64,000 bases of DNA from an uncultured Bacteroidales bacterium (GTDB lineage Bacteria > Bacteroidota > Bacteroidia > Bacteroidales > Paludibacteraceae), in the NCBI GenBank assembly GCA_946411385.1, contig CAMKDV010000003.1, positions 174,545 to 238,544 of the forward strand. Reading direction: 5' to 3'. This document shows positions 38,625 to 50,069 of the stretch, in pieces. Positions within the stretch are counted from its first letter, which is position 1, and each line of letters opens with the position of its first letter. The position numbers and the translations under genes were made by a program. The notes beneath the pieces are model-generated. The model had not been told where the DNA came from. It worked only from the letters and a program-made list of their open reading frames with translations, and made no database searches.

Positions 38625-39182
38625 TTATTTACCAGCCGACTTACCAGCTTTACGACGTACAACTTCACCTTGGAAGCGGATACCCTTGCCCTTATACGGT
38701 TCCGGCATACGGAACGAGCGGATCTTTGCACATACCTGACCAAGCAGTTGCTTGTCAGCCGACTCCAGGATTACCAACGGGTTCTGGTTACGCTCTGCCT
38801 TCGTCTCTACTTTCACCTCTGCAGGGAGTTGCAGATAGATGGGGTGAGTATAACCGAGCGAGAAGTTAAGCAACTGAGGCTTTGCCAACTCAACACGATA
38901 ACCTACACCTACAAGTTCGAGAGTAGCTTTATAACCATCATGCACACCTACCACCATGTTGTGGATCAGGGCGCGATACAGACCGTGCTTTGCACGCATC
39001 TCTTTCTCGTCGTTCGGGCGGGTTACGTGGCACTCTGCACCCTCTACTGCTACCTTGATAGCGGGGTCTACGGCCTGTACGAGTTCGCCTTTCGGACCTT
39101 TTACTGTAACGATATTCTCAGCGCTAACGGTTACGGTTACGCCGGCAGGAATAGCGATAGGCAATTTACCAATTCTTGACAT
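38625..39182 (-). CDS. rplF: 50S ribosomal protein L6
   Basis: 185 residues from MSRIGKLPIAIPAGVTVTV; the ORF track adds 11 residues upstream. C-terminal RMPEPYKGKGIRFQGEVVRRKAGKSAGK (in part) is the L6 signature. Between rpsH and rplR. Confidence 0.99.
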   Translation of the reverse strand: MSRIGKLPIAIPAGVTVTVSAENIVTVKGPKGELVQAVDPAIKVAVEGAECHVTRPNDEKEMRAKHGLYRALIHNMVVGVHDGYKATLELVGVGYRVELAKPQLLNFSLGYTHPIYLQLPAEVKVETKAERNQNPLVILESADKQLLGQVCAKIRSFRMPEPYKGKGIRFQGEVVRRKAGKSAGK

Positions 39183-39199
39183 ACTCTGTTCCTCCTTTT

Positions 39200-39595
39200 T
39201 TAATATACGTAACAAATAACCTCTCCACCGAGTTTCAGGCCAAGAGCCTCTTTGTTGGTCATCACACCCTTCGAAGTGGAAAGGATAGCGATACCAAGAC
39301 CGTTCAATACGCGAGGCATCTCACGATAGCCTACATACTGACGAATACCCGGAGTGGATACGCGTTGTAACTTCTTGATGGCGTTAACTTTGTTAACCGG
39401 ATCATACTTCAAGGCAATCTTGATCGTGCCTTGAGGGCCATCCTCCACGAACTTGTATGAAAGGATGTAACCTTTCTCAAACAAGATACGGGTGATCTCT
39501 TTCTTCAGATTCGAAGCAGGTACTTCCACTACGCGGTGGCCTGCTTTGATTGCATTTCTCAACCTGGTGAGATAATCTGCGATAGGATCTGTCAT
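39200..39595 (-). CDS. rpsH: 30S ribosomal protein S8
   Basis: 131 residues from MTDPIADYLTRLRNAIKAGH; ends with STSKGVMTNKEALGLKLGGEVICYVY. The ORF track start at 39694 is rejected as it adds 33 residues not in the family. S8 controls the spc operon in E. coli; no matching site was identified. Confidence 0.99.
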   Translation of the reverse strand: MTDPIADYLTRLRNAIKAGHRVVEVPASNLKKEITRILFEKGYILSYKFVEDGPQGTIKIALKYDPVNKVNAIKKLQRVSTPGIRQYVGYREMPRVLNGLGIAILSTSKGVMTNKEALGLKLGGEVICYVY

Positions 39596-39755
39596 TGTTG
39601 ATTGTTTGTTTAAAATTATCAGGACTGTCCTGACATTGTTTAAAAATTGTTCGGGTACTCGGCAACCTCTATGTTGCTCTTCCCCATTGTTCACTCCCGC
39701 AGTTTTCCGGAATTACCGACCTTGGTCGGACTTTCCGGAACTTGCGGAGCGTTTC

Positions 39756-40025
39756 TTACCAGCTTGCTTTCTTCACACCCGGGATCAAGCCTTTCGAAGC
39801 CATCTCGCGGAACTGAATACGGCTCAGTCCGAACATGCGCATGTAGCCTTTCGGACGACCGGTAATTGAGCATCTGTTGTGCAGACGCACGGGGCTGGCG
39901 TTCTTAGGCAGAGCCTGCAAGCCCTCATAGTCGCCGTCCTTCAAGAGCTGGGCACGCTTTGCAGCATACTTCTTGCAAAGAGCTGCACGCTTCACCTCGC
40001 GGGCTTTCATTGATTCTTTTGCCAT
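39756..40025 (-). CDS. rpsN: 30S ribosomal protein S14
   Basis: 89 residues, the zinc-free type: only one cysteine of the CxxC pairs remains in [22 protein letters not shown]. Start [13 protein letters not shown]. Between rplE and rpsH; a 160-bp gap follows with no gene. Confidence 0.99.
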   Translation of the reverse strand: MAKESMKAREVKRAALCKKYAAKRAQLLKDGDYEGLQALPKNASPVRLHNRCSITGRPKGYMRMFGLSRIQFREMASKGLIPGVKKASW

Positions 40026-40030
40026 AACTC

Positions 40031-40573
40031 TTACTTTTTGAACGGTAAACCAAACTCACGAAGCAGAGCGAAGCCTTCGGCGTCGGTGTTGGCCGTGGTC
40101 ACGAAGGTGATGTTCATACCCTGCAGTTTCGTGATGTTGTCAATGTTAATCTCCGGGAAGATGATCTGCTCCTGAATACCCAGGGTGTAATTGCCACGAC
40201 CATCCATCTTGCTGTTGATACCTTTGAAGTCGCGTATACGAGGCAGAGCCACGCGAACGAGACGCTCAAGGAACTCATACATACGCTCGCCGCGAAGGGT
40301 GACGCGTACGCCGATCGGCATCTTCTTACGCACTTTGAACTGCGCAATATCCTTCTTCGAAAGAGTGGCTACTGCCTTCTGACCTGCGATCGTCGTCATC
40401 TCCTGAAGAGCTACTTCGATGATCTTCTTGTCAGCCGTGGCCTCACCCAGGCCCTGGTTCAGAACAATCTTCTCCAGTTTAGGGCACTGCATAACAGTAG
40501 TGTAACCAAACTCTTTTACCAAGGCTGGAACGATCCGCTCTTGATAATCTTGTTTTAAACTCGCTGTATTCAT
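40031..40573 (-). CDS. rplE: 50S ribosomal protein L5
   Basis: 180 residues; [37 protein letters not shown] and the [22 protein letters not shown] end are typical of L5, which binds 5S rRNA. Two bases separate it from rplX. Confidence 0.99.
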   Translation of the reverse strand: MNTASLKQDYQERIVPALVKEFGYTTVMQCPKLEKIVLNQGLGEATADKKIIEVALQEMTTIAGQKAVATLSKKDIAQFKVRKKMPIGVRVTLRGERMYEFLERLVRVALPRIRDFKGINSKMDGRGNYTLGIQEQIIFPEINIDNITKLQGMNITFVTTANTDAEGFALLREFGLPFKK

Positions 40574-40575
40574 TG

Positions 40576-40884
40576 TTAGATTTCTTTACCGGATTTTTTA
40601 CTTACGCGCACGAGTTTGCCATCCTTCAGAACACGTCCTACGCGAACGGGCTTGCCGTCCTCTACAGGATTGAGGTTCGAGATGTGGATGGGAGCCTCCT
40701 GCTTAACTATACCGCCTTGCGGATTCTTCGCACTCGGTTTGGTGGCTTTCGACACCATGTTGACACCCTCTACGATAGCACGCTGCTTGTCAACGATCAC
40801 TTCCAGCACACGGCCGGTCTGACCCTTCGAAGCACCTGCGTTTATATAAACGGTATCACCTTTTTTGATATGTAATTTTGCCAT
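40576..40884 (-). CDS. rplX: 50S ribosomal protein L24
   Basis: 102 residues with an N-terminal KOW motif ([22 protein letters not shown]). Between rplN and rplE. Confidence 0.98.
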   Translation of the reverse strand: MAKLHIKKGDTVYINAGASKGQTGRVLEVIVDKQRAIVEGVNMVSKATKPSAKNPQGGIVKQEAPIHISNLNPVEDGKPVRVGRVLKDGKLVRVSKKSGKEI

Positions 40885-40904
40885 TACTGTAACGTTTTAG
40901 ATGA

Positions 40905-41270
40905 TTAGAGCACTTCAGGTGCCAGAGAAATGATTTTCATGTTCGTTTGGCGAAGCTCACGAGCTACGGGGCCGAAAATACGGCTGCCGCGAAGCTCACC
41001 TGCATTCGAGATCAACACGCATGCGTTGTCATCGAAGCGGATGTAGCTGCCGTCGGCACGACGTACCTCCTTCTTCACGCGTACAACGATAGCACGGCTT
41101 ACCGTACCGTCCTTGATGTCGCTCGAAGGAATAACGCCCTTAACGGCTACCACGATGGTGTCACCAAGCGAAGCGTAACGCTTCTTCGTTCCGCCCAATA
41201 CGCGGATGCACAGAGCCTCTTTGGCTCCCGAGTTGTCGGCTACTACGAGCCGCGATTCTTGCTGTACCAT
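40905..41270 (-). CDS. rplN: 50S ribosomal protein L14
   Basis: 121 residues; [27 protein letters not shown] and the end [10 protein letters not shown] are L14 hallmarks. Starts one base from the rpsQ stop. Confidence 0.99.
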   Translation of the reverse strand: MVQQESRLVVADNSGAKEALCIRVLGGTKKRYASLGDTIVVAVKGVIPSSDIKDGTVSRAIVVRVKKEVRRADGSYIRFDDNACVLISNAGELRGSRIFGPVARELRQTNMKIISLAPEVL

Positions 41271-41271
41271 A

Positions 41272-41529
41272 TTACTTAGCCCTTTCGATGATTTGAGTTA
41301 AACGCCAACGAACAGTCTTGCTCAACGGACGAGTTTCCATGATACGAACGGTATCGCCGATACCGCACTCGTTCTTCTCGTCATGAGCATGGAACTTGCG
41401 AGTCTTGTTCACAAACTTACCATAGATGGGGTGTTTCTCTTTCCACTTAACGGCTACGACAATCGTCTTATCCATCTTGTTGGAAACGACTTCACCTACG
41501 CGCTCTTTTCTAAGATTTCTTGTTTCCAT
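41272..41529 (-). CDS. rpsQ: 30S ribosomal protein S17
   Basis: 85 residues; [21 protein letters not shown] and [21 protein letters not shown] match S17. Between rpmC and rplN. Confidence 0.98.
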   Translation of the reverse strand: METRNLRKERVGEVVSNKMDKTIVVAVKWKEKHPIYGKFVNKTRKFHAHDEKNECGIGDTVRIMETRPLSKTVRWRLTQIIERAK

Positions 41530-41541
41530 GTGTTCGTCAAT

Positions 41542-41736
41542 TTACTTTGTTAATTCTCTGCTTCGGAGTTCCGTTGCCAGACGTGCGATGTTCTTGCGAG
41601 CCACCTTAATCTGCATAGGATTCTCAAGCGGAGAGATGCTGTGATTGATCTTCATGCGGGTCAGCGCCTCTTTCTCAGAAGCCAGACGCTCCTCAATCTC
41701 AGCGTTGGTTAATTCTTTAATTTCTGCAGTTTTCAT
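41542..41736 (-). CDS. rpmC: 50S ribosomal protein L29
   Basis: 64 residues, mostly helical; KTAEIKELTNAEIEERLASEKEAL and NPMQIKVARKNIARLATELRSREL fit L29 near the exit tunnel. Between rplP and rpsQ. Confidence 0.97.
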   Translation of the reverse strand: MKTAEIKELTNAEIEERLASEKEALTRMKINHSISPLENPMQIKVARKNIARLATELRSRELTK

Positions 41737-41742
41737 AATCCA

Positions 41743-42174
41743 TTATACATTTTGGGTTGGGTCGTAGTCGCGACGCACAACAAACTTTGTCAAAATCGGC
41801 AACTTCTGTGCAGCAAGACGCAAAGCCTCTTTTGCTACATCATACGGTACGCCGTCAATCTCGAAGATGATACGACCGGGCTCCAAGGGTACAACAAATC
41901 CTTCGGGAGCACCCTTACCTTTACCCATACGTACATCCAACGGCTTCTTGGTGATAGGTTTGTCCGGGAATACGCGGATCCACACCTGACCTTGACGTTG
42001 CATATAACGGGTTACAGCAATACGGGCTGCCTCAATCTGTCGACCTGTCAACCATATCGTACCCAGACTCTTTATTCCGAACGAGCCGAATGCCAGCTCG
42101 TGACCGCGCTGCGCGTTGCCCTTGATACGGCCTTTCTGCGAGCGGCGGAATTTAGTTTTCTTAGGTTGTAACAT
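41743..42174 (-). CDS. rplP: 50S ribosomal protein L16
   Basis: 143 residues. [46 protein letters not shown] (in part) and [19 protein letters not shown] mark L16. Between rpsC and rpmC. Confidence 0.99.
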   Translation of the reverse strand: MLQPKKTKFRRSQKGRIKGNAQRGHELAFGSFGIKSLGTIWLTGRQIEAARIAVTRYMQRQGQVWIRVFPDKPITKKPLDVRMGKGKGAPEGFVVPLEPGRIIFEIDGVPYDVAKEALRLAAQKLPILTKFVVRRDYDPTQNV

Positions 42175-42203
42175 AACTGTTCTGTTCTACAATTGGTTAA
42201 ACA

Positions 42204-42932
42204 TTATTGTTTTTTGTTGCGACGGAATCCGCGACGATCGCCACCTTCACGGCGCTCACCGCCACGACCTTCCTGCTTCACGTTGAAGTTAGGAGCAAGA
42301 TCCTTCTTGCCGTATACCTCACCGCGGCAGATCCAAACCTTCACACCGATGATACCCACTTTGGTGAGAGCACCTACGTGGCAGTAGTCGATGTCAGCGC
42401 GCAGAGTGTGCAGCGGGGTACGTCCCTCTTTGTACATCTCCTTGCGGGCCATCTCGGCACCGTTCAGACGACCGCTAACCTGCACCTTGATACCCTCGGC
42501 TCCCATACGCATGGTGGAAGCGATGGCCATCTTAACGGCACGACGATAGGCAATCTTGCCCTCGAGCTGACGAGCGATCTTCGTAGCAACGATCGTTGCA
42601 TCGAGTTCCGGACGCTTCACCTCGAAGATGTTGATCTGAACGTCTTGTTTGGTAATCTTCTTCAGTTCCTCTTTCAGTTTGTCAACCTCTTGTCCACCCT
42701 TACCGATAATATAACCGGGGCGAGCAGTGCAGACAGTAACAGTCACAAGTTTGAGAGTCCTTTCAATCACGATACGAGAAATACTTGCCTCAGCCAGACG
42801 GGCATTCAGATACTCGCGAATCTTGCTGTCCTCGAGAATCGTATTTCCGAAGTTCTTACCGCCAAACCAGTTGGAGTCCCAACCACGTACAATACCCAGG
42901 CGGTTTGCTATTGGATTAATTTTCTGTCCCAT
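42204..42932 (-). CDS. rpsC: 30S ribosomal protein S3
   Basis: 242 residues: KH domain with [20 protein letters not shown] and the C-terminal S3 domain with [19 protein letters not shown] basic Arg/Gly-rich tail ([19 protein letters not shown]) extends the end. Between rplV and rplP. Confidence 0.99.
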   Translation of the reverse strand: MGQKINPIANRLGIVRGWDSNWFGGKNFGNTILEDSKIREYLNARLAEASISRIVIERTLKLVTVTVCTARPGYIIGKGGQEVDKLKEELKKITKQDVQINIFEVKRPELDATIVATKIARQLEGKIAYRRAVKMAIASTMRMGAEGIKVQVSGRLNGAEMARKEMYKEGRTPLHTLRADIDYCHVGALTKVGIIGVKVWICRGEVYGKKDLAPNFNVKQEGRGGERREGGDRRGFRRNKKQ

Positions 42933-42938
42933 CTCTGT

Positions 42939-43346
42939 TTACTTTTCAGCGTTAGTTTTTTTCGTATCTACAAACACGGTGATATGGTTCGAGCGTTTAC
43001 GAACGCGGTATCCGCGACCTTGAGGAGCGGTCAGCAGACGCTTGAGCATCAAGCCGCCATCCACCGTTACTTTGGTTACATAAAGAGTTTCGGAATCAGC
43101 CTTCTTTCCTGTCTTAACTTCCCAGTTGGCGACAGCGGATTTCAGTACCAATTCGAGCGAGCGGGCTGCATGCTTCGTCGAGAAATGCAGTGCGCCGAGA
43201 GCACGGTTCACTTCCATACCGCGGATCATGTCTGCTACGAGACGCATCTTGCGCGGAGAGGTCGGAACATTATTGAGCTTGGCGAAGTACAACTCTTTGC
43301 GAGCCTCCTTCATTGCCTGAGCTGCGTTATATTTTCTAGCACCCAT
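42939..43346 (-). CDS. rplV: 50S ribosomal protein L22
   Basis: 135 residues; [17 protein letters not shown]-like end (here [20 protein letters not shown]) and [25 protein letters not shown] identify L22, whose loop lines the exit tunnel. Between rpsS and rpsC. Confidence 0.99.
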   Translation of the reverse strand: MGARKYNAAQAMKEARKELYFAKLNNVPTSPRKMRLVADMIRGMEVNRALGALHFSTKHAARSLELVLKSAVANWEVKTGKKADSETLYVTKVTVDGGLMLKRLLTAPQGRGYRVRKRSNHITVFVDTKKTNAEK

Positions 43347-43386
43347 TTTAATCTAATTTTAGTGTGTTAATTTTGATTGCAATGGA

Positions 43387-43650
43387 TTACCTATTTCCCG
43401 AGTGACCACGGAACGTACGGGTGGGGGCAAACTCGCCGAGCTTGTGACCTACCATGTTCTCCGTGACATACACAGGAATGAACTTGTTTCCATTGTGAAC
43501 TGCAATAGTGTGACCTACAAAATCAGGGGAGATCATCGATGCGCGGCTCCAGGTCTTAACAACTTCTTTCTTGTTAGCCTCATTCATCGCGAGCACCTTT
43601 TGCTCCAACTTAACGTTGATAAACGGTCCTTTTTTTAATGAACGACTCAT
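43387..43650 (-). CDS. rpsS: 30S ribosomal protein S19
   Basis: 87 residues; [19 protein letters not shown] and [37 protein letters not shown] (in part) are S19. Between rplB and rplV. Confidence 0.99.
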   Translation of the reverse strand: MSRSLKKGPFINVKLEQKVLAMNEANKKEVVKTWSRASMISPDFVGHTIAVHNGNKFIPVYVTENMVGHKLGEFAPTRTFRGHSGNR

Positions 43651-43671
43651 GTTTTCTTCGATTTTAATAGG

Positions 43672-44496
43672 TTACTTTTTCCTTCTTTCAATTATGTACT
43701 GGTTCGACTGGTTCTTCGGATGACGAGTCTTATAACCCTTAGCCAGCAAGCCCTTACGGCTACGCGGATGACCACCGCTCTGACGGCCTTCACCACCACC
43801 CATTGGGTGATCTACAGGGTTCATTACAACGCCACGGTTGTGCGGACGACGGCCCAGCCAGCGGCTACGACCTGCCTTACCGCTCTTCTCCAAAGCGTGA
43901 TCCGAGTTACCTACAACACCTACCGTAGCTTTGCATGCAGCCAGCACCTTGCGAAGCTCGCCCGAAGGCAGCTTGATGATGGCGTACTTGTCCTCACGGC
44001 TCGAGAGCTGTGCAAACGTTCCGGCGGAACGTACCATGCAAGCGCCCTGACCCGGACGAAGCTCGATGTTGTGAATGAGAGTACCGAGAGGCATATTGGC
44101 CATAGGCAGGGCGTTACCTACCTCAGGAGCTGCCTCCGGACCGGACATAATTGTTTGACCTACTTGCAGTCCGTTGGGTGCAAGAATGTAGCGCTTCTCA
44201 CCGTCAGCGTAGAATACGAGAGCGATACGAGCCGAACGGTTCGGATCGTACTCTATCGTCTTAACGACTGCGGGTACACCGTCTTTGTTGCGCTTGAAGT
44301 CAATTACGCGGAACTTCTGCTTGTGACCGCCACCGATGTAACGCATCGTCATCTTACCGGTGTTGTTGCGGCCGCCGGTTTTCATCTTACCGAATACAAG
44401 CGACTTCTCTGGTGCGCTCGCGGTAATTGTCTCGAACGCGCCAATAACTTTGTGTCTTTGCCCCGGTGTAGTGGGTTTGAATTTACGAACAGCCAT
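43672..44496 (-). CDS. rplB: 50S ribosomal protein L2
   Basis: 274 residues near the peptidyl-transferase centre. [23 protein letters not shown], and [26 protein letters not shown] with the conserved histidine region, mark L2. Two bases after rplW. Confidence 0.99.
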   Translation of the reverse strand: MAVRKFKPTTPGQRHKVIGAFETITASAPEKSLVFGKMKTGGRNNTGKMTMRYIGGGHKQKFRVIDFKRNKDGVPAVVKTIEYDPNRSARIALVFYADGEKRYILAPNGLQVGQTIMSGPEAAPEVGNALPMANMPLGTLIHNIELRPGQGACMVRSAGTFAQLSSREDKYAIIKLPSGELRKVLAACKATVGVVGNSDHALEKSGKAGRSRWLGRRPHNRGVVMNPVDHPMGGGEGRQSGGHPRSRKGLLAKGYKTRHPKNQSNQYIIERRKK

Positions 44497-44498
44497 TG

Positions 44499-44789
44499 TT
44501 AAATATTGCTATAAAAATCGATTGTTTCACCTTCGCACAACGTAACAACAGCTTTCTTGTAAGCCGGCTTCTCACCACGGAGCAGACCGGACTTCGTCCA
44601 GCGCTGTTTGCTCTTGGCTGCTGCAATCATCGTATTGACGTCAGCCACCTGAACGTTGTACATTTCCTCTACTGCCTTCTTGATCTCTACCTTGTTGGCA
44701 GTACGCTCTACCACGAAGCCGTAACGGTTGAACTTTTCGCCGGCGGCGGTCATCTTCTCTGTGACGATCGGTTTGATAATAATTGCCAT
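44499..44789 (-). CDS. rplW: 50S ribosomal protein L23
   Basis: 96 residues; [10 protein letters not shown] and [32 protein letters not shown] (in part) are L23, docking site for trigger factor and SRP at the exit tunnel. Between rplD and rplB. Confidence 0.98.
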   Translation of the reverse strand: MAIIIKPIVTEKMTAAGEKFNRYGFVVERTANKVEIKKAVEEMYNVQVADVNTMIAAAKSKQRWTKSGLLRGEKPAYKKAVVTLCEGETIDFYSNI

Positions 44790-44802
44790 AGTTTGATCCT
44801 CC

Positions 44803-45429
44803 TTAAGCTAAAGTTGCCTCTACTGCTGCCAGTGCACCTTCGGTGAAGATGACAGCGTTGGCGTTCATGATTGAATAAGTGTTAAGTTCACCTGCGGTCA
44901 TCACTTTGGCCTTCTGCAGGTTCGTAGCCGAACGCAGTACATTGTAATCGTTCTCTGCGAGCACGATCAGCACTTTCTTGTCAGCCACTTTCAGATTGCC
45001 GAGAACCTCAATCATATCTTTCGTCTTCGGTGCCTCGAACTTGAGGGCGTCGAGCACGATGATAGCGTCCTGTGCGGCGCGCATGCTAAGAGCCGAGCGG
45101 CGGGCCAGACGTTTGAGTTTCTTGTTCAGTTTGAAATCGTAGTCACGGGGTACGGGGCCGAAGATGGTACCACCACCTACGCGTACCGGTGATTTCATAT
45201 CGCCCGGACGAGCGCCGCCGCCGCCCTTCTGGCGACCGAGCTTGCGCGTCGAGTGAGCGTTCTCACTACGCTGTTTTGCTTTTGCTGTACCCTGACGGTT
45301 GTTTGCCAAGAACTGCTTAACATCCAAGTAGATGGCATGGTCGTTGGGCTCGATAGCGAAGATAGCGTCATTCAAAGCAATCTTCTTGCCGGTTTCCTTA
45401 CCGGCCTGGTTCAAAATACTCAGTTCCAT
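44803..45429 (-). CDS. rplD: 50S ribosomal protein L4
   Basis: 208 residues; [33 protein letters not shown] (in part) is the extended loop reaching the exit tunnel. In E. coli L4 represses the S10 operon; a candidate structured leader here is the rpsJ-rplC gap. Confidence 0.98.
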   Translation of the reverse strand: MELSILNQAGKETGKKIALNDAIFAIEPNDHAIYLDVKQFLANNRQGTAKAKQRSENAHSTRKLGRQKGGGGARPGDMKSPVRVGGGTIFGPVPRDYDFKLNKKLKRLARRSALSMRAAQDAIIVLDALKFEAPKTKDMIEVLGNLKVADKKVLIVLAENDYNVLRSATNLQKAKVMTAGELNTYSIMNANAVIFTEGALAAVEATLA

Positions 45430-45434
45430 ACTTC

Positions 45435-46055
45435 TTACTTGTTGATAATAACGATAGAATTCTTAGCACCTGGTACACTACCCTTGACCATGATCAAGTT
45501 GTACTCAGGGATAACTTTCAAAATTACAAGGTTCTGTACCGTTACGCGGTCCTGACCCATGTGGCCGGCCATACGTGTACCCGGGAAGATACGCGAAGGA
45601 TATGCACATGCGCCTACCGAACCCGGTGCGCGCAGACGGTCGTCCTGACCGTGAGTGCTCTGACCTACACCACCAAAGCCGTGACGCTTAACCACGCCCT
45701 GGAAACCTTTACCCTTGCTCGTGCCGATAACGTCAACGAACGAGTTCTCCTCGAATACGTCTGCCACGTTGATCGTGTCACCAAGCTTCAACTCTTTTGC
45801 GAAGCCGTCAAACTCCATAAGATGACGCATCGGCTGTACGCCTGCAGCATCAAAGTGACCCTTCTCAGCCTTGTTGGTGTGCTTCTCGCTCTTGGGCATG
45901 AAACCTACCTGAACAGCCTCGTAACCGTCTTTCTCTACGGTCTTCAACTGAGTCACTACACATGGGCCTGCTTCAATAACGGTGCACGGGATATTCTTGC
46001 CGTCGGCACCGAAGACGGATGTCATTCCGATCTTTTTTCCTAATAATCCTGCCAT
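45435..46055 (-). CDS. rplC: 50S ribosomal protein L3
   Basis: 206 residues; [19 protein letters not shown] start and [33 protein letters not shown] (in part) core. It follows rpsJ after an unusually long 160-bp gap with a hairpin. Confidence 0.99.
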   Translation of the reverse strand: MAGLLGKKIGMTSVFGADGKNIPCTVIEAGPCVVTQLKTVEKDGYEAVQVGFMPKSEKHTNKAEKGHFDAAGVQPMRHLMEFDGFAKELKLGDTINVADVFEENSFVDVIGTSKGKGFQGVVKRHGFGGVGQSTHGQDDRLRAPGSVGACAYPSRIFPGTRMAGHMGQDRVTVQNLVILKVIPEYNLIMVKGSVPGAKNSIVIINK

Positions 46056-46179
46056 GTTTGACTGATTAATTAATTATTGTTACCTTTTTGCCTGTTCTCG
46101 CCCGCGGGTTGGCTTGCGCTTTCACTAACGCCACTTGCCGTGGGAAACAGACCGATTTTTGTTTGTTAGTTTTCTTCGG

Positions 46180-46201
46180 TATCAGCCGCTTTCGGCTGAT
46201 A
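46180..46201 (-). promoter_or_regulatory. Hairpin in the rpsJ-rplC gap
   Basis: Perfect 9-bp stem TATCAGCCG/CGGCTGATA with a 4-nt loop, 14 bases after the rpsJ stop. No T-tract follows on the transcribed strand, so it is not an obvious terminator. It may be an mRNA regulatory or processing structure. Confidence 0.5.
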
Positions 46202-46215
46202 GTTGCGCTTTTCTA

Positions 46216-46521
46216 TTAAACCTTGATCTCAACTTCCACACCGCTGGCAAGTTCCAACTTCATCAAAGCCTCAACGGTCTTTGCATTCGAGTTGTAGATA
46301 TCGATCAGACGCTTGTAGGTCGAGAGTTCGAATTGCTCACGAGCTTTCTTGTTTACGAACGTCGAGCGGTTTACCGTAAAGATGCGCTTGTGCGTAGGAA
46401 GAGCGATCGGGCCGGAGATAACGGCACCAGTTGCCTTCACCGTCTTTACGATCTTCTCAGCGGACTTGTCCACCAAGTTGTGGTCGAAAGATTTCAGTTT
46501 GATACGAATTTTCTGACTCAT
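46216..46521 (-). CDS. rpsJ: 30S ribosomal protein S10 (NusE)
   Basis: 101 residues; [22 protein letters not shown] and [29 protein letters not shown] (in part) are S10, which also takes part in antitermination with NusB and NusG. Between fusA and rplC, with long gaps on both sides. Confidence 0.99.
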   Translation of the reverse strand: MSQKIRIKLKSFDHNLVDKSAEKIVKTVKATGAVISGPIALPTHKRIFTVNRSTFVNKKAREQFELSTYKRLIDIYNSNAKTVEALMKLELASGVEVEIKV

Positions 46522-46635
46522 TTTGTTGTATTTAATTAGTTGTTTTTGTATATTTTAGAGCGCGCAACATCCAAAGAGTCATTCGCTTGAATGTCTCACA
46601 CTCTAAAGTGGTTTTCTTTGCGCCGTACTCATCCA

Positions 46636-46669
46636 ACACGTACGTGTGTACGTGTGTGCGTATGTGCGT
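46636..46669. repeat. 34-bp alternating purine-pyrimidine tract
   Basis: Every base from 46636 to 46669 alternates purine and pyrimidine (ACACGTACGTGTGTACGTGT and on), a Z-DNA-prone pattern, in the fusA-rpsJ gap. Confidence 0.9.
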
Positions 46670-46684
46670 TATTTTTTTAGGTAC

Positions 46685-46710
46685 GTACGTGCGCTCGCTT
46701 GCGCACGTAC
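46685..46710. repeat. 10-bp GC-rich inverted repeat in the fusA-rpsJ gap
   Basis: GTACGTGCGC/GCGCACGTAC with 6-nt loop TCGCTT; both arms also alternate purine-pyrimidine. On the transcribed strand it is followed by an A-rich, not T-rich, stretch. Confidence 0.75.
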
Positions 46711-46723
46711 GCGCCTTTGCCTA

Positions 46724-48838
46724 TCAGACAAGATCTACTCTACCGCCTACCTCCGTCAGCACAGCCTTGGCGATGCTGCTGGAAACGGGAGCGTAGTGGC
46801 TGAACTCCATCGAACTGGTAGCACGACCCGAGGTGATGGTACGCAACGCGGTCACGTAGCCGAACATCTCGCTCAATGGCACCTTGGCTTTCACCACGCG
46901 TGCGCCGTTGTGAGCGGTATCCATACCCTCTACCTGGCCACGGCGTTTGTTCAAGTCACCTATCACGTCGCCCATGCTCTCTTCCGGTGTAACCACCTCC
47001 AGTTTCATGATCGGCTCCATTAGTACCGGCTTCGCCTTGGCGCAAGCGTTCTTGAACGCCATCTGGGCGCATATCTCGAAGCTCAACTGGTCGGAGTCCA
47101 CGGGGTGGAAACTACCGTCAAGTACGGTTACCTTCAGTTGGTCTACAGGATAACCTGCCAGCACACCGTTTTTCATTGCGGTGAGGAAGCCCTTCTCAAT
47201 CGAAGGAATATACTCCTTAGGAATATTACCGCCCTTCACCTCATTGATAAACTGCAATGCGCCCTCAAAGCCTTCGTCTGCTGGCTCTACGCGAACAATC
47301 ATGTCGGCGTACTTACCACGGCCACCCGACTGCTTCTTGTAGGTCTCGCGGAGCTCTACCGGAGCACTGATAGCCTCACGGTAAGCCACTTGCGGACGAC
47401 CCTGGTTGCACTCTACCTTGAACTCGCGTTTCAGACGGTCGATGATGATCTCCAGGTGGAGCTCACCCATACCCGAGATAACGGTCTGACCGGTCTGCTC
47501 GTCTGTCTTCACGGTGAACGTAGGATCCTCTTCGGCAAGCTTAGCCAGACCGATACCCATCTTGTCGAGGTCAGCCTGCGACTTCGGCTCAACGCTAACG
47601 CCGATAACCGGTGCAGGGAACTCAATCGACTCAAGTACGATAGGCTTGTTCTCATCGCAAAGGGTGTCACCCGTACGGATATCCTTGAAGCCTACACCCG
47701 CACCTATATCGCCCGCGCCGATGAAATCAACGGGGTTCTGATGGTTGGAGTGCATCTGGAAAATACGGCTGATACGCTCTTTCTTGCCTGAACGGGGATT
47801 ATAGATGTACGAACCGGCGTCCAGTTTGCCGGAATATACGCGGAAGTAGCACAGACGACCTACATACGGGTCAGTGGCTATCTTGAATGCAAGAGCTGTC
47901 AAAGGCTCATCATCGTCGGGCTTGCGTGTGGCAGCCTCCTCATTGCGCGGATCAACACCCTCGATAACCGGAGTATCCATCGGCGAAGGCAGGTAAGCGC
48001 ACACAGCGTCAAGCATCGTCTGTACGCCCTTGTTCTTGAACGACGATCCGCAAACAACGGGGAAGATGTTCATGCCTACGCAACCCTTGCGGATAGCGGC
48101 ACGGATCTCCTCTTCGGTAATCGTTGCGGGATCGGAGAAATATTTCTCCATCAATACATCGTCGAACTCGGCGCAAGTCTCAAGCATCTTGTCGCGCCAC
48201 TCCTCAGCCTCAGCTACGAGGTTGGCAGGTACATCCTCAACGGAATATTCTGCGCCCATCGTCTCGTCATGCCAGAGGATAGCTTTCATCCTGATAAGGT
48301 CAACCACACCCTTGAACGACTCCTCAGCTCCGACAGGGATCTGGATGGGGCAAGGCTGTGCACCGAGCACATCTTTGATCTGACGAACTACTTCAAAGAA
48401 GTTGGCACCTGAGCGGTCCATCTTGTTCACGTAGCAGATACGGGGTACACGGTATTTGTCAGCCTGACGCCACACTGTCTCCGACTGGGGCTGCACGCCG
48501 CCTACGGCGCAGAACGTGGCTACGGCTCCGTCCAGAATACGTAGCGAACGCTCTACCTCCACCGTGAAGTCCACGTGCCCCGGAGTGTCGATGAGGTTGA
48601 TCTTGTATTTACGACCATCATAGTTCCAATAGGTGGTAGTAGCAGCAGAGGTTATTGTGATACCACGCTCCTGCTCCTGCTCCATCCAGTCCATCGTTGC
48701 TGCACCGTCGTGCACCTCGCCAATCTTGTGCGTCAAACCTGTATAGAACAGAATACGCTCCGACGTGGTCGTCTTGCCAGCATCGATGTGAGCCATGATG
48801 CCGATGTTTCGATTCAGATGTAAATCGTGTTTTGCCAT
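46724..48838 (-). CDS. fusA: Elongation factor G
   Basis: 704-residue translocation GTPase. G1 [19 protein letters not shown] (about 16-34), G3 [13 protein letters not shown]4 NKMDRSGA; domains II-V follow, with [16 protein letters not shown] (domain III) and [24 protein letters not shown] near the end. In the str position after rpsG; no tuf gene follows. Confidence 0.98.
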   Translation of the reverse strand: MAKHDLHLNRNIGIMAHIDAGKTTTSERILFYTGLTHKIGEVHDGAATMDWMEQEQERGITITSAATTTYWNYDGRKYKINLIDTPGHVDFTVEVERSLRILDGAVATFCAVGGVQPQSETVWRQADKYRVPRICYVNKMDRSGANFFEVVRQIKDVLGAQPCPIQIPVGAEESFKGVVDLIRMKAILWHDETMGAEYSVEDVPANLVAEAEEWRDKMLETCAEFDDVLMEKYFSDPATITEEEIRAAIRKGCVGMNIFPVVCGSSFKNKGVQTMLDAVCAYLPSPMDTPVIEGVDPRNEEAATRKPDDDEPLTALAFKIATDPYVGRLCYFRVYSGKLDAGSYIYNPRSGKKERISRIFQMHSNHQNPVDFIGAGDIGAGVGFKDIRTGDTLCDENKPIVLESIEFPAPVIGVSVEPKSQADLDKMGIGLAKLAEEDPTFTVKTDEQTGQTVISGMGELHLEIIIDRLKREFKVECNQGRPQVAYREAISAPVELRETYKKQSGGRGKYADMIVRVEPADEGFEGALQFINEVKGGNIPKEYIPSIEKGFLTAMKNGVLAGYPVDQLKVTVLDGSFHPVDSDQLSFEICAQMAFKNACAKAKPVLMEPIMKLEVVTPEESMGDVIGDLNKRRGQVEGMDTAHNGARVVKAKVPLSEMFGYVTALRTITSGRATSSMEFSHYAPVSSSIAKAVLTEVGGRVDLV

Positions 48839-48912
48839 TTAATTGTTTTGTTTAATTGTTTGACACGTGTGTTAATCGTGGTGTTACTCGTGATTTGTGT
48901 TACCTTAAATAT

Positions 48913-48933
48913 TACGCACACGTGTACGCGCGC
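48913..48933. repeat. 21-bp alternating purine-pyrimidine tract
   Basis: TACGCACACGTGTACGCGCG then C in the 95-bp rpsG-fusA gap, ending at the rpsG stop. Same pattern as the longer tract at 46636. Confidence 0.8.
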
Positions 48934-49410
48934 TTAGAAGCGGAAATGTGCGAATGCGCGGTTAGCCTCAGCCATTCGGTGCATATCTTCCTTACGCTTG
49001 AAGGCACCACCCTGGTTGTTGTAGGCGTCAATGATCTCACCGGCGAGCTTCTCGGCCATCGAGTGACCGCCACGCTTGCGGGCGAAGTTAATCATATTTT
49101 TCATCGCGATCGACTCCTTACGGTCGGCACGAATCTCCGTCGGCACTTGGAACGTTGCACCACCGATACGCTTCGACTTAACCTCTACGAGCGGAGTGAT
49201 GTTGTCCAACGCTTGTTTCCAGATGTCCAGAGCAGGTTTCTCCTCCTTCTCCATCTTTTTGCCAACGATATCCAACGATGTGTAGAACACATTGTAAGAG
49301 ATGCTCTTCTTGCCGTCCAACATGAGGTGGTTCACAAATTTTGCTACCATTACCTCACCGAATACGGGATCAGGCAGGATCACACGTTTCTTTGGTTTTG
49401 CTTTTCTCAT
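48934..49410 (-). CDS. rpsG: 30S ribosomal protein S7
   Basis: 158 residues; [18 protein letters not shown] and [44 protein letters not shown] (in part) are S7. In E. coli S7 represses the str operon. The 149-bp rpsL-rpsG gap upstream shows no clear structure. Confidence 0.99.
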   Translation of the reverse strand: MRKAKPKKRVILPDPVFGEVMVAKFVNHLMLDGKKSISYNVFYTSLDIVGKKMEKEEKPALDIWKQALDNITPLVEVKSKRIGGATFQVPTEIRADRKESIAMKNMINFARKRGGHSMAEKLAGEIIDAYNNQGGAFKRKEDMHRMAEANRAFAHFRF

Positions 49411-49559
49411 TGTTTTAACTTGTTTTTTTGGTTGTCTAAAGTCTTCAGCCCCAACCCGTGAAGCTTACTCAACCTTCAACCCCTGTTTGTAATCGTCCCA
49501 ACGTATTGGAACATTTAGTTAGTTTGTTTTGGTAGTTTGCTTACTTGCTTGTCCTCGTC

Positions 49560-49940
49560 TTACTTTTTAGCTTTCGGACGCTTTGCACCGTATTTCGAAC
49601 GACGCTGCAGACGGTTAGCCACACCGGCGGTATCCAGCGTACCACGAACAATGTGGTAGCGAACACCCGGCAGGTCTTTCACACGACCGCCACGTACCAT
49701 TACGATACTGTGCTCTTGCAAGTTATGTCCCTCACCTGGAATGTACGCATTCACCTCTTTCGTATTCGTCAGACGAACACGTGCCACCTTACGCATTGCG
49801 GAATTAGGCTTTTTAGGAGTGGTGGTGTACACACGAACGCAAACGCCACGACGCTGAGGACAGCTGTCCAATGCGGGGCTCTTGCTCTTGTCGGTAAGTT
49901 CTGCTCTTCCTTTTCTAACTAATTGTTGAATTGTAGGCAT
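49560..49940 (-). CDS. rpsL: 30S ribosomal protein S12
   Basis: 126 residues; [12 protein letters not shown] start, [23 protein letters not shown] and [19 protein letters not shown]. The streptomycin loop reads TTPKKPNS with lysine, the sensitive form. First gene of the ribosomal array, read from the promoter at 50070. Confidence 0.99.
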   Translation of the reverse strand: MPTIQQLVRKGRAELTDKSKSPALDSCPQRRGVCVRVYTTTPKKPNSAMRKVARVRLTNTKEVNAYIPGEGHNLQEHSIVMVRGGRVKDLPGVRYHIVRGTLDTAGVANRLQRRSKYGAKRPKAKK

Positions 49941-50069
49941 TTTAACTTGTTTTGTTAATTGTTTATTTTGTTGTTTTATTGGTTATTCTGCTCTATTCGA
50001 AGCGCACACTGCCGCGTCCATTTTCTCTACTCCTTGCACGCCCCTGAGCGCGCGCCGCGAAAAAGCGTA

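Noticed and set aside
46685-46710. GC-rich hairpin before rpsJ as a terminator of fusA
   Set aside because: The following bases on the transcribed strand are A-rich, not T-rich, and the downstream genes are part of the same array.
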